Part shown: one piece after another, positions 1 to 10,679 of the stretch
Layout of the letters: the number at the start of each line of letters is the position of its first letter
How positions within the stretch are numbered: position 1 is the first letter of the stretch
Assembly (NCBI GenBank): GCA_903884065.1
Contig: CAISDL010000045.1
Span: 26,198 to 90,197 of the forward strand
Reading direction: 5' to 3'
DNA from: an uncultured Actinomycetes bacterium
GTDB lineage: Bacteria > Actinomycetota > Actinomycetes > Mycobacteriales > Mycobacteriaceae
Length of the DNA stretch: 64,000 bases
Position numbers and translations under genes: made by a program
The notes under the pieces: generated by a model
What the model was told of the DNA's origin: nothing
Databases searched by the model: none
Seen by the model: the letters and a program-made list of their open reading frames with translations, nothing else

Positions 1-2283
1 CACCTCCCAACTTGAGAGTACCTGCGGCAGCATGCTTTTCGACAAGCCGCCCCCGATGCCGCCGCTGTCGATGGTCGCGGTCACCGATTGCTTGCCCGTC
101 GTGCACCGCGACGGGTCGTCCGTGCAGTCGGCCTCACTCTTGTAGGTGACGTCGATCTGAAGTGTCGTGTAGAACCAGCCGTCCACCGTGGTGCCGCCCG
201 GCAGCGGATCGGCTCCGAAGACGAGCCGGCCGACGGGATTGGGTATCGACAGGCCGTTGAAGAGCACACCCTGGCCGAGGCTGCCCGGCAGCGTCCGAAC
301 GGGGCTGGAGAGCGGATCGCCGGTGTACGGTCCGACACCCATCACCGGGGCCAACTCGGCGGCGTATTTGGGTTCGGACCATTTGTCTTGAGGAATGGGC
401 ACCCACTGCCCTTCCTTGTCCAATTCCTCGGCCGCGTAGACGACCCCGATCGGGGTTCCGGCGGTGACGATCCCGTTCCCGAAATCCAGAGTCGCCTGAT
501 GAACCTCGTAGTAGAACCGTCCCCACTCGGCGAACTGTGTCATGCCCGTCGTGCCCATGGTCGGGCCGAGGTTGCTGCTGTCCAGCATCGTGATCGGCAC
601 GATCAACCCGGCCGATCCGGTGTCGACTTCGACGCTGACCGGTGTGTCGTTCACGGTGACGCGAATCGACGCGTAATCGACGGCGGAGCTGTAGGTCAGC
701 GGCACGGACGGTGAACCACCCGCCGCTCCGGATGCCCCTTCGGCGCCGATCAGTCCGCCGCGGCCCCCGACACCCCCGGCACCGGCCACCCCGCCGGCGC
801 CGCCCGACCCGCCAGAGCCCACCAGGAAACCACCCGCGCCGCCGGAGCCGCCCGGCGCAGCCGCCCCGCCTTCACCGCCGGCACCGCCCCTGCCGAACAG
901 CCTTGCCCTGCCTCCGATTCCGCCGGGGGCGCCGGCTCCACCGGAGCCGCCAGCTCCACCGTTGCCGGACAGCAGACCCCCGGCTCCTCCTACGCCGCCG
1001 GCCGCGCCCCAACCCCCGACGCCGCCGGAACCGCCGTTGCCGATCAGTCCCGCCGAACCACCCGGTCCGGCCTGCCCCCCGGCCCGCGGTCCCGCCCCCG
1101 CGGAACCCCCGGCGCCGGCATCACCGATCGACATCGTCCCCGCATCGCCTCCGCGACCGCCGGCCCCGCCGATCCCGTCGTATCCGGTTGCGGTGCCGCC
1201 CCGCCCACCGGAGCCCGCGGTCTCCAACACCGCGAAAAATCCCGTCGCGCCGCCCGTGCCGCCGGCCCCGCCGATCCCGTTGATCCCCGAAGCCGAACCG
1301 CCGGGACCGCCGGGACCGGCGACACCGAACCAGGAGAACAGTCCGGTGGCCCCGCCGTTGCCGCCCCTGCCGCCGGTCTGACCCCACGCGGTTGCCGATC
1401 CGCCCGCGCCACCGGCTCCGCCGATACCGTAGAAAAATCCCCCCCGGCCGCCTTGGCCACCGGCACCACCGTTGACACCTGCGCCACCGTCGCCACCGTC
1501 TCCGAAGAGCCCCGTCGAACCCCCGCTGCCACCGGCGAATCCGTTGCCGCCGTTGCCGAGCAGAAGACCGGACCGCCCGCCCGTGCAGGCCGCGCCCTGA
1601 TTGCACGTAGCAGCGGTCCAGCTGTAGCCGTCCCCGATCAGCAGGCCGGCGTTCGGATGCTCAGGGGTGCCGTCACTGACGAAAGTCCCGATGAGGTTCT
1701 GGATCGGCCTAGCGGCCGCCGCCGATGCCGCACCGAGTTGACGGCGGCCGGCCGCCGGGGCGCTCCCGCCAAGCGCTGCGGCGGCGGGAACATCGCCGCC
1801 GGAGGGCGAGCCGCCGGAACCGGAGCCGCCGCCGACTGGATCAGGGACCTTTGCCGCGGCGGCCGCCACCGACGCCACCGGGGCCGCGGCGGGTTCCGGC
1901 TGATCGGAATCCGGACGTGCGGCCGCCCCGGCGTTGCGCCGCGACGCCGGTGGCTTCGCCGCGGGTGTCGGCGTGATCGCCGCGGCCGCACCGACATTGG
2001 GCACCCGCGTCCGGGAGGCAGCGCTCGGCGTTGCGGTGTCGCGTCCCTGTGGGGCGCGCGCGCCCGGATGGGTGACACCCCGCGACGTCGCCGCCGCGGG
2101 TCGGGCGGGGCCCGCGTCGGATGACGCTGCGGAACCGCGCGGGTCGGCGCTGGCGATCGCCGGCAGTGCCACGATCACAGCCCCGACGCCCAGGGCGAGC
2201 GCAAGCGCCCCGGTCCGGCCGACAGTCCGCGCAGGACCCCTAGTGGTGTGGCCGGCGGGGTGATCGGTGTTGTCGCAAGACAC
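1..2283 (-). CDS. PGRS-domain secreted aspartic protease-like protein (PecA-like catalytic domain, no PE domain), C-terminus truncated by window edge
   Basis: Manual translation from GTG at 2283: [48 protein letters not shown] (Sec-like signal), then LIGDGYSW.. and GGxGG repeats, then [37 protein letters not shown] and [10 protein letters not shown]; frame open to base 1. Not in supplied ORF track. Confidence 0.85.
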   Translation of the reverse strand, partial: MSCDNTDHPAGHTTRGPARTVGRTGALALALGVGAVIVALPAIASADPRGSAASSDAGPARPAAATSRGVTHPGARAPQGRDTATPSAASRTRVPNVGAAAAITPTPAAKPPASRRNAGAAARPDSDQPEPAAAPVASVAAAAAKVPDPVGGGSGSGGSPSGGDVPAAAALGGSAPAAGRRQLGAASAAAARPIQNLIGTFVSDGTPEHPNAGLLIGDGYSWTAATCNQGAACTGGRSGLLLGNGGNGFAGGSGGSTGLFGDGGDGGAGVNGGAGGQGGRGGFFYGIGGAGGAGGSATAWGQTGGRGGNGGATGLFSWFGVAGPGGPGGSASGINGIGGAGGTGGATGFFAVLETAGSGGRGGTATGYDGIGGAGGRGGDAGTMSIGDAGAGGSAGAGPRAGGQAGPGGSAGLIGNGGSGGVGGWGAAGGVGGAGGLLSGNGGAGGSGGAGAPGGIGGRARLFGRGGAGGEGGAAAPGGSGGAGGFLVGSGGSGGAGGVAGAGGVGGRGGLIGAEGASGAAGGSPSVPLTYSSAVDYASIRVTVNDTPVSVEVDTGSAGLIVPITMLDSSNLGPTMGTTGMTQFAEWGRFYYEVHQATLDFGNGIVTAGTPIGVVYAAEELDKEGQWVPIPQDKWSEPKYAAELAPVMGVGPYTGDPLSSPVRTLPGSLGQGVLFNGLSIPNPVGRLVFGADPLPGGTTVDGWFYTTLQIDVTYKSEADCTDDPSRCTTGKQSVTATIDSGGIGGGLSKSMLPQVLSSWEV

Positions 2284-2399
2284 GGCTGCTCCAGTCGGAT
2301 TGTTGACCTGGCTAGGCGCTCACAGTAACCACCGAAAAAGAAACCACGCGGGGCTTTCGACTCGATGTCACCCCTGCGTGGTTTCCGTTCGCAGAACAG

Positions 2400-3455
<1,056 letters not shown>

Positions 3456-3986
3456 CTATTTCGAGTTCGTGATTCCGCGCGGACCGCGGGACAGTGCTAC
3501 CACACCGGACTGCACCGTCTCGCGAATGCCGTAGGGCTCGAGGATCCGCAGCAGCGCTTCGAGCTTCTCCTCGGTGCCGGTGGCCTCGACGGTCAGCGAC
3601 TCGGTGGACACGTCGATCACCTTGGCGCGGAACAGGTTCACCGCCTCGATGACCTGACTGCGGGTGGCGGCGTCAGTGCGGACCTTGATCAGCGCGAGTT
3701 GGCGGGCAACCATGTTGTCCTCGTCCTGCTCGACGATCTTGATCACGTTGATCAGCTTGTTGAGTTGCTTGGTGATCTGTTCGAGGGGGGTCTCCTCGGC
3801 GGTGACGACGATCGTCATCCGGGACATGTCCTTCTGGTCGGTGGGGCCCACCGCCAGCGACTGGATGTTGAACCCGCGCCGGGAGAACAGCGCCGCGACG
3901 CGGGCCAAAACGCCCGGCTTGTCTTCGACGAGCACCGACAAAGTGTGGGTGACAGTCCTGGAAGAACCAGAAGTAGTGGCACTCAT
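3456..3986 (-). CDS. ilvN: acetolactate synthase small subunit
   Basis: ACT domain THTLSVLVEDKPGVLARVAALFSRRGFNIQSL; ATG at 3986 overlaps ilvB stop. Confidence 0.97.
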   Translation of the reverse strand: MSATTSGSSRTVTHTLSVLVEDKPGVLARVAALFSRRGFNIQSLAVGPTDQKDMSRMTIVVTAEETPLEQITKQLNKLINVIKIVEQDEDNMVARQLALIKVRTDAATRSQVIEAVNLFRAKVIDVSTESLTVEATGTEEKLEALLRILEPYGIRETVQSGVVALSRGPRGITNSK

Positions 3987-5875
3987 CAGGCGCGTCCTTC
4001 CGAGTTGTCCTCGTCGAACAGCGGCCGAATGTTGCGGGCCGCCATGATCTCGTCGTTGCCGGTGCCCGCGGCGACCATCGGCCACACCTGCGCATCGGCG
4101 CCGACGATGAAGTCGATCACCACCGGGCGGTCGTTGATCGCGCGTGCCTGGTTGATCACATCGACCACGTCTTCCTCACGCTCGCAACGCAATCCGACGC
4201 ATCCCATCGCCTCGGCCAGCTTGACGAAGTCGGGGATGCGCTGGCCGTGGGTCCCCAGATTGGTGTTGCTGTAGCGCTCGCCGTAGAACAGCGTCTGCCA
4301 CTGGCGCACCATGCCCAGGTTGCCGTTGTTGATCAGCGCCACCTTGATCGGCACGCCTTCGACTGCGCAGGTCGCCAGCTCCTGGTTGGTCATCTGGAAG
4401 CAGCCGTCGCCGTCGATGGCCCACACCTCGGTGTCCGGGCAGGCCATCTTCGCGCCCATCGCGGCCGGGATGGCATAGCCCATGGTGCCCAGCCCGCCGG
4501 AGTTCAGCCAGGTCCGCGGCTTCTCGTAGGAGATGAACTGCGCGGCCCACATCTGGTGCTGACCGACCCCGGCGACGTAGATGGCGTCCGGTCCGGCGAT
4601 GCGGCCAAGTTGCTCGATCACATACTCCGGGCTCAGGCTGCCGTCGCTCTGCGGGCCGTAGCTCAGCGGGTAGGTCTCGCGAATCCCGTTGAGGTAGGTC
4701 CACCAGGGCGCGAGGTCGGGATCATCGACCCCTTCGTTGCCGATCCGGTCATCCCCGCCGGGCCGGCGCCGCAACGCGGCGATCAACTCGATCAGGACGG
4801 CCTTGATGTCGCCGACGATCGGGACGTCGGCGTTGCGGTTCTTGCCGATCTCGGCGGGGTCGATGTCGGCGTGGATGACCTTGGCGTCGGGGGCGAAAGT
4901 GGAAAGCTTGCCGGTGACCCGGTCGTCGAAACGGGCGCCGAGCGTGATGAGCAGATCGCTCTTCTGCAGAGCGGCCACCGCGGCCACCGTGCCGTGCATG
5001 CCCGGCATCCGCAGGTTCTGCGGGTGGCTGTCCGGGAAGGCGCCACGGGCCATCAGGGTGGTGACCACCGGAATGCCGGTCAGCTCGGCGAGTTCCTTGA
5101 GCTCCTCGCATGCCTCCCCGCGGATCACCCCGCCGCCGACGTAGAGCACGGGCTTGCGGGCGGTGGCGATCAGCCTGGCGGCTTCCTTGATCTGGCGGCC
5201 GTGCGGGCGGGTGTTCGGCTTGTAGCCGGGCAGCTCCAGCTGCGGCGGCCAGGCGAAGGTGCACTGCGACTGAAGGACGTCCTTGGGGATGTCGACCAGC
5301 ACCGCGCCATGGCGGCCCGTGGAGGCGATGTGGAACGCCTCGGCGATCGAGCGGGCGATGTCGTCGCCGTCCCGGACCAGGATGTTGTGCTTGGTGATCG
5401 GCATGGTGATGCCGGTGATGTCGGACTCCTGGAAGGCGTCGGTGCCGATCAGCGCGCGGCCCACCTGCCCGGTGATGGCGACGACGGGGATGGAGTCCAT
5501 CTGGGCGTCGGCCAGTGGCGTGACCAGGTTGGTGGCTCCCGGCCCCGAGGTGGCCATCATGACGCCCACCCGGCCGGTGGCGTGGGCGTAGCCGCTGGCG
5601 GCGTGGCCGGCGCCCTGCTCGTGGCGAACCAGCACGTGGCGCAGCTTCTCTGAGTCGAAAAGCGGGTCGTAGACCGGGAGCACCGCCCCGCCCGGAATAC
5701 CGAAGATCACGTCGACGCCGAGCTCCTCCAACGAGCGCACGACGGCTTCGGCGCCGGTGAGCTGGTGTGGGGCGATGCGGTTGGGAACGACGTTCCCATC
5801 CGTCGGAGAGGTGTGGTGCCCGTTGGTCGGGGCGGAATCGTCCGACTGGGGCGCTCGCGTGGTGGGTGCGCTCAC
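3986..5875 (-). CDS. ilvB: acetolactate synthase large subunit (ThDP-dependent)
   Basis: [35 protein letters not shown]...; GTG start (VSAPTT) chosen by similarity to remembered IlvB1 N-terminus; ORF track extends to 5914. Confidence 0.96.
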   Translation of the reverse strand: MSAPTTRAPQSDDSAPTNGHHTSPTDGNVVPNRIAPHQLTGAEAVVRSLEELGVDVIFGIPGGAVLPVYDPLFDSEKLRHVLVRHEQGAGHAASGYAHATGRVGVMMATSGPGATNLVTPLADAQMDSIPVVAITGQVGRALIGTDAFQESDITGITMPITKHNILVRDGDDIARSIAEAFHIASTGRHGAVLVDIPKDVLQSQCTFAWPPQLELPGYKPNTRPHGRQIKEAARLIATARKPVLYVGGGVIRGEACEELKELAELTGIPVVTTLMARGAFPDSHPQNLRMPGMHGTVAAVAALQKSDLLITLGARFDDRVTGKLSTFAPDAKVIHADIDPAEIGKNRNADVPIVGDIKAVLIELIAALRRRPGGDDRIGNEGVDDPDLAPWWTYLNGIRETYPLSYGPQSDGSLSPEYVIEQLGRIAGPDAIYVAGVGQHQMWAAQFISYEKPRTWLNSGGLGTMGYAIPAAMGAKMACPDTEVWAIDGDGCFQMTNQELATCAVEGVPIKVALINNGNLGMVRQWQTLFYGERYSNTNLGTHGQRIPDFVKLAEAMGCVGLRCEREEDVVDVINQARAINDRPVVIDFIVGADAQVWPMVAAGTGNDEIMAARNIRPLFDEDNSEGRA

Positions 5876-5912
5876 TGGTGTCCTCGATTGTCTCGTCGTC
5901 GGGTCGTGGGGC

Positions 5913-5953
5913 AAGAAAAAACCCCCGTCAGCATGGGCGGCTGTACGAGGGTT
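5913..5953 (-). terminator. Rho-independent terminator/attenuator hairpin upstream of ilvB
   Basis: Minus-strand RNA AACCCUCGU-A-CAGC-CGCCCAU-GCUG-ACGGGGGUU followed by UUUUCUU; 9-bp outer stem plus 4-bp inner stem. Confidence 0.8.
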
Positions 5954-5971
5954 GCGCGCTGGTGCGTGTGG

Positions 5972-6040
5972 CTAAACCCGGCGGGGGGCAAGCGCGGCAC
6001 CAACGCGCTGACCTACTACGAGCTCTCCGCCGGTCGTCAT
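5972..6040 (-). CDS. putative ilvB leader peptide MTTGGELVVGQRVGAALAPRRV
   Basis: 22-codon ORF with Leu/Val codons (L-V-V, V, L, V) ending about 20 nt before the terminator hairpin. Confidence 0.65.
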   Translation of the reverse strand: MTTGGELVVGQRVGAALAPRRV

Positions 6041-6048
6041 GCTTCCGA

Positions 6049-6077
6049 AGGCTAGCCTCAGCACAGGTCAGCGTCAA
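6049..6077 (-). promoter_or_regulatory. putative promoter of ilvBNC leader (TTGACG-17 bp-TAGCCT)
   Basis: Minus strand TTGACG (6077-6072), 17-bp spacer, TAGCCT (6054-6049); 8 nt between -10 element and leader ATG suggests leaderless start. Confidence 0.55.
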
Positions 6078-6125
6078 ATCTGGCGGCCTGGAACCGCCGG
6101 GCGGGGACAGTGCCATGATTGCCCC

Positions 6126-6518
6126 ATGCCTGGTGGATCCGATAGCGCGCCGACCGTGATCCGTATCTCTCAGATGGCGCACTTCGCGTCGGCGTTCATC
6201 CTGCTGTGGCTGGTGCTGCTGATGCCGGCCTTCGGGCGCTGGGGGCTGCTGCTGCTGGCGATTCCGGTGGTGCTGTCGGTGGCGATCGAGCGGCTGCGCA
6301 CGGTCGCCGACGAGGACACTGTCACCGCTCGCAGGCTGCTGAGCAGCCGTACGCTGCCGTGGTCGCAGATCGAGGGGTTGAAGTTCAACCGCGGCAGCTG
6401 GGCCCGAGCCTGCCTGCCGGACCTCTCAACCGTGCAATTGCCGGCGGTGACGTTCTCCACGCTGCCGATGCTGACCGCCGCCAGCGGCGGGCAGGTTCCC
6501 AACCCCTACCAGCGCTAG
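6126..6518 (+). CDS. cfp6: PH-domain membrane protein, CFP-6 (Rv3004)-like
   Basis: MAHFASAFILLWLV..LRTVADEDTVTARRLLSSRTLPWSQIEGLKFNRGSWARA..PAVTFSTLPMLTAASGGQVPNPYQR; position next to ilvB. Confidence 0.85.
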   Translation: MPGGSDSAPTVIRISQMAHFASAFILLWLVLLMPAFGRWGLLLLAIPVVLSVAIERLRTVADEDTVTARRLLSSRTLPWSQIEGLKFNRGSWARACLPDLSTVQLPAVTFSTLPMLTAASGGQVPNPYQR

Positions 6519-6528
6519 CGGGCCAATC

Positions 6529-7383
6529 TCAGGCGAACGGGTTGATGCCGTGCAGGAAGAACCAGGCGGCGACACCGCCCCCGATGCCGAGCACCAACGC
6601 CAGGAACGAGCCGATGAACGGCCTGCGCGCCCAGCCGCGGCTGCCGTCGAAGCCGTAGCGGCCCGGGCCGGCGAGCACGATGGCCGCCGCAACCGCGGTG
6701 AGTAGCAGCAGGTATTCGACGGCCGAGCCGAAGACGAACAGTCCACCGTCGGCCCGTTGCGCGGTGAAGGTCACCAGCACGCTGTTCACCAGGAACGCCA
6801 GTGCCACCGCCGCGGCCAGTGGGGTGAACAGACCCAGGACGAGCAGCACGCCGGAGGCGATCTGGGCCCCGGCAGCCAGGTAGGTCAGCAGGTTGGCGTT
6901 CTGGTAGCCGGCCTCGATGAGGGTCTCCCGGAATCCTTCCAGACCCGGACCGCCCCACCACCCGAATGCCTTCTGCAGACCGTGGGCGATGAACACCACG
7001 CCCAATGCCACGCGCAGAACCAGCAGGCCCAGATCCTGGGTGCCTCGCCGCCCGGCCGCCTTGGCCCGTTCCTCGGCGTCGGCGGGAACGATCTCCGCCG
7101 GAGCGGCCGGCGGGATCGCCCCGGCGGGCGGGTACACAGGTTCCACGTACGGCAGTGGCTCCGGGTCGTGGAGCAGCGCGAATCCCGCCGGAGGCGGCGA
7201 CGTCGGCACAGTCGTGCCGGCAGCGGGGCCGCGGTTCGGCTGGAGGATCCGGGTGGTCTCGAAGTCCCCGCCGTAGCTCGCCGAGGCCAGGTCGTCCTCG
7301 GGATCGACCAACCGGGCCGACACCGGGCGCACTGCGGAGTCCTCGGGTCGCTGCCAGCCGGTTTCGGGATTCTGGCTCGTCAC
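6529..7383 (-). CDS. DoxX family membrane protein (Rv3005c-like)
   Basis: LRVALGVVFIAHGLQKAFGWWGGPGLEGFRETL; synteny. Confidence 0.85.
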   Translation of the reverse strand: MTSQNPETGWQRPEDSAVRPVSARLVDPEDDLASASYGGDFETTRILQPNRGPAAGTTVPTSPPPAGFALLHDPEPLPYVEPVYPPAGAIPPAAPAEIVPADAEERAKAAGRRGTQDLGLLVLRVALGVVFIAHGLQKAFGWWGGPGLEGFRETLIEAGYQNANLLTYLAAGAQIASGVLLVLGLFTPLAAAVALAFLVNSVLVTFTAQRADGGLFVFGSAVEYLLLLTAVAAAIVLAGPGRYGFDGSRGWARRPFIGSFLALVLGIGGGVAAWFFLHGINPFA

Positions 7384-7517
7384 ACGGCCAGGGTATGTGC
7401 AATCCCGGGCAAATCACCGGATTTGCCGGGCACGTCGACCGGTCAATGTGTCGCCCCGGATCGCCGCCGCCCGGGGCGCCGTGGCGCATCACGCCGAGGA
7501 ATCCGTAACCTTGCGGG

Positions 7518-8636
7518 ATGCGATTGCGTCCGCCGAGATCGGCAGTGGCCGTGCTGTGCGCGGCAGCGGTGCTCACGGCGGGGTGCGCACGCTTCGACGA
7601 CGCGGTCTCCCAGCCCTTCACCACCGAGCCGGAAATGATGCCCGGGAAGTCGGCCACGCCGCCGCCTCCCCCGCCGCTTCCGCCCAAGCCGTTCCCGAAA
7701 GCCTGCCCCGCGCCCGGGGTGATGCAGGGCTGCCTGGAGAGCACCAGTGGATTGATCATGGAACCGGACGCCAAGAGCGCCCTGGTGGCCGAGCGGACCA
7801 CCGGCGCGATCAAAGAGGTGTCGGTCAGCGCCGAGCCCAAAGTCAGGATGGTCATCCCGGTCGACGGCAGTGGGGACGGCGGACTGATGTCGATCGCGAT
7901 GTCGCCCACCTATTCCCAGGACCGGCTGATGTACGCCTACATCAGCACCCCCACCGACAACCGGGTCGTTCGCATCGCCGAGGGCGATGTCCCCAAGGAT
8001 CTGCTGACCGGAATTCCCAAGGGCGCGACGGGCAACACCGGGTCGTTGATCTTCACCAGTCCGACGACATTGGTGGTTCAGACCGGTGATGCCGGCAGCC
8101 CGGAGATGGCCAATGATCCGAAGTCATTGGCCGGCAAGGTCATCCGAATCGAGCAGCCCACCACGGTGAACCAGGTCCCGCCCACGACGGCGCTGAGCGG
8201 TATGGGCGCCGGCGGGTCTATGTGCCTGGACCCGGCCGACAAGACCCTCTACGTCACCGACCGCACCCCGGCCGGTGACCGGTTGCAGCGGGTCGGATCC
8301 GACGGCAAGGCCACCACCGTGTGGACCTGGCCGAACCGCCCCGGGGTGGCGGGCTGCGTCGCGTTGGACGGGACGGTGCTGGTGAACCTGGTCAACACCA
8401 AGCAGACCGTGGCGGTGCGGTTGGCTCAGGCCACCGGTGCGGTCACCGGCGATCCCGAGGTGGTACGCCAGGACACCCACGGCCACGCCTGGGCGCTGGA
8501 CGTCTCCCCCGACGGAAACATCTGGGGTGCGACGGTGAACCGAACCGCCGGGGATGCCGAGAAGAACGACGACGTCGTCTTCCCGCTGTTCCCGCAGGGC
8601 GGCGGGTTCCCCCGCTCCAACGCCGACGTCACCTGA
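7518..8636 (+). CDS. lppZ: lipoprotein LppZ-like, sorbosone dehydrogenase-type beta-propeller
   Basis: Lipobox VLTAGC; GDGGLMSIAMSPTYSQDRLMYAYIST; synteny. Confidence 0.85.
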   Translation: MRLRPPRSAVAVLCAAAVLTAGCARFDDAVSQPFTTEPEMMPGKSATPPPPPPLPPKPFPKACPAPGVMQGCLESTSGLIMEPDAKSALVAERTTGAIKEVSVSAEPKVRMVIPVDGSGDGGLMSIAMSPTYSQDRLMYAYISTPTDNRVVRIAEGDVPKDLLTGIPKGATGNTGSLIFTSPTTLVVQTGDAGSPEMANDPKSLAGKVIRIEQPTTVNQVPPTTALSGMGAGGSMCLDPADKTLYVTDRTPAGDRLQRVGSDGKATTVWTWPNRPGVAGCVALDGTVLVNLVNTKQTVAVRLAQATGAVTGDPEVVRQDTHGHAWALDVSPDGNIWGATVNRTAGDAEKNDDVVFPLFPQGGGFPRSNADVT

Positions 8637-9834
8637 CGCACAGGTGTAGGGACTCGCGGCGGCGCGCCAGCACACTGGGCAGCCACGGCCCGACCTCGAC
8701 GGCGTCGAACCATCTGGTCCGCTCGAACAGCAACTGGAGTACGGTCACGGCTTCCAGCCGGGCCAGCGGGGCGCCCAGGCAGAAGTGGACGCCTTTGCCG
8801 AAGCTCATGTGCGCCTTGCTGATCGGCCGGTCGAGCCGGAATTCGTCGGGCGCCTCGACATGGTCCGGGTCGCGGTTGGCCGAACCCCACACCAGCAGCA
8901 CACGGCAATCCCGGGGCAGCGCGACCCCGGCCAGTTCCGTGTCCTCGAGCACGTGGCGGTAGTGGGCGCGAAACGGCGGTTCGAGCCGCAGCGCCTCCTC
9001 GACGAAAACCGGAATCAGATCCGGCCGGTCACGCACGCGCCGCTGAAGGCCGGCATCGGTGGCCAGGATGCTCACCGCGGTGCCGAGCAGCGAGGCCGTC
9101 GACTCCCCGCCCGCGCTGAACAGCGAGACCAGGATCAGTTGGGCGGTCAGGTGGTCGATATCGCCCCGCGCCGTGGCGCTCGCCAGCGCACCCATCAGAT
9201 CGTCGCCCGGCTTCTCGGCGGCGATCCGCAACCGCTGCACGATGTAGCCGCTCAACTCGCCGAGCGCCCGCATGGACGCCGCGAGTTCACCGGCCGACAT
9301 CAATCCGTCCAGCAGCTGCGTGCTGGCATAGCCCCATTGCGCCAGTTGGTCGGCGTCGGTGTTGGGAACGCCGATCAGGTCGGCCACGATCATCATCGGC
9401 AGCCGGTTGGCCACCGCGTCCATCCACTCGATACCGCCGGAAGACTCAGGAGCCCAGAGCTTTTCGAACACCTCGGTGATCAGCGGGGCAAACCCCCGAA
9501 CCCGTTTGGCGGTGAAGTGGCTGAGCATCAGCCTGCGGTGCGCGGCGTGCACCGGGTCGTCCGCGGTGACCAGGATGTGCGTCCGACCGCCGACACCTTC
9601 CATCTGGAACTCAGTGATGCCGCCCTCGGCGGAGTAGGTCATGGTCGCGGTCAGGTTCGACGAGAACACCTCCGGCCGATTGACCACGTCGGTGATCGCG
9701 GCCCAACTGCTGACCAGGTGGAAGCTCGAGTCGCCGAGGCGATGCACCCCGCCCTCGGCACGCAGCCGACGGTAGAGCGGATAAGGGTCCTGGATGGTGT
9801 CGTGGCCGAAGAACTCGGCCGGATCGACGGACAT
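8629..9834 (-). CDS. cytochrome P450
   Basis: Heme motif FGKGVHFCLGAPLARLE, EALRLEPPFR (ExxR), I-helix GGEST; ATG overlaps the stop of the preceding operon gene. Confidence 0.93.
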   Translation of the reverse strand: MSVDPAEFFGHDTIQDPYPLYRRLRAEGGVHRLGDSSFHLVSSWAAITDVVNRPEVFSSNLTATMTYSAEGGITEFQMEGVGGRTHILVTADDPVHAAHRRLMLSHFTAKRVRGFAPLITEVFEKLWAPESSGGIEWMDAVANRLPMMIVADLIGVPNTDADQLAQWGYASTQLLDGLMSAGELAASMRALGELSGYIVQRLRIAAEKPGDDLMGALASATARGDIDHLTAQLILVSLFSAGGESTASLLGTAVSILATDAGLQRRVRDRPDLIPVFVEEALRLEPPFRAHYRHVLEDTELAGVALPRDCRVLLVWGSANRDPDHVEAPDEFRLDRPISKAHMSFGKGVHFCLGAPLARLEAVTVLQLLFERTRWFDAVEVGPWLPSVLARRRESLHLCVR

Positions 9835-10679
9835 CAGGCACCGGGCCGGGCGGTGAGCACCAACCCCGGGTCGAACGTCGCCCGCGCGGCCACCGACGCG
9901 GCGGCGGCCGACACCACCAGCGCCGCGGCGTCGTCATAACCCCGGGGGAAGACGATCTCCGCGCTGTCCGGCCCGTCGCGGTGTGCCATCAGCCAGTCGT
10001 AGAGAAGCCAGTCCAGCGCACAGGTCAGCGACATCGGGTCGGCGTCGGGCAGCCCGGCCGCCTCCACCACCGAGGCCAGGGCCTCGCGGTGCTCCTTGCG
10101 GGCACCCTCCTTGTTGGTCCCCGAGCTGTCGAAGATCAGCATCGACAGGGTCAGCGGAAAGCGTTGTCCGGCTTCGGTTCGCACCACCCACCGGCCTCCC
10201 CGCCACGGCTGGTCAGGGTCGACCTGGCAGAACTCCCCGTACCCGCCCACGACACCCAAGGTCGGCTCGTCGAGTTCCCCGTCGAACGGCGCCGGTCCGA
10301 GTAGACCCAGCGGCTGACGGGCGCGGATGGAGAACAACGCCGCGGTGCCGACGATCTTGCCGGCCCGAAGCTCGGCGGTCAGTCCGGTGCGTTGCAGCGC
10401 GGCCGCATACTCGAAGCAGAGACGATCGAGGGTCCGGTGCAACTCCAGCAGTTCGTCGCGTTCGGCCGCGTCGGCCGGTCCCCTTCCGCCGCCGAGGATC
10501 TCGCCGAACCGGTCCGCGGCGATGATCAGAGCGTCGTCGAGGGCCTCGAGGTGAGTGGCCACCAGACGGTCGGGCTCGTCATCCTCTGCTACCAGCGCCT
10601 GCAGCGAGGTGGGGTGACCGGCCGGGGTGGCCCAGTAGAAGCCGATCTGGCCGTCGGTTTGGACGATCCGCGGTCTCAT
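9834..10679 (-). CDS. conserved hypothetical protein of hydrogenase operon
   Basis: ATG at 10679 overlaps NHL gene stop by 4 bp; MRPRIVQTDGQIGFYWATPAGHPTSLQ; no family recognised. ORF track start at 11012 is too far upstream. Confidence 0.75.
   Translation of the reverse strand: MRPRIVQTDGQIGFYWATPAGHPTSLQALVAEDDEPDRLVATHLEALDDALIIAADRFGEILGGGRGPADAAERDELLELHRTLDRLCFEYAAALQRTGLTAELRAGKIVGTAALFSIRARQPLGLLGPAPFDGELDEPTLGVVGGYGEFCQVDPDQPWRGGRWVVRTEAGQRFPLTLSMLIFDSSGTNKEGARKEHREALASVVEAAGLPDADPMSLTCALDWLLYDWLMAHRDGPDSAEIVFPRGYDDAAALVVSAAAASVAARATFDPGLVLTARPGA

Noticed and set aside
711-1381. Arg/Pro-rich plus-strand ORFs at 711-1283 and 962-1381
   Set aside because: Antisense shadows of the PGRS block in the 1-2283 minus-strand gene.
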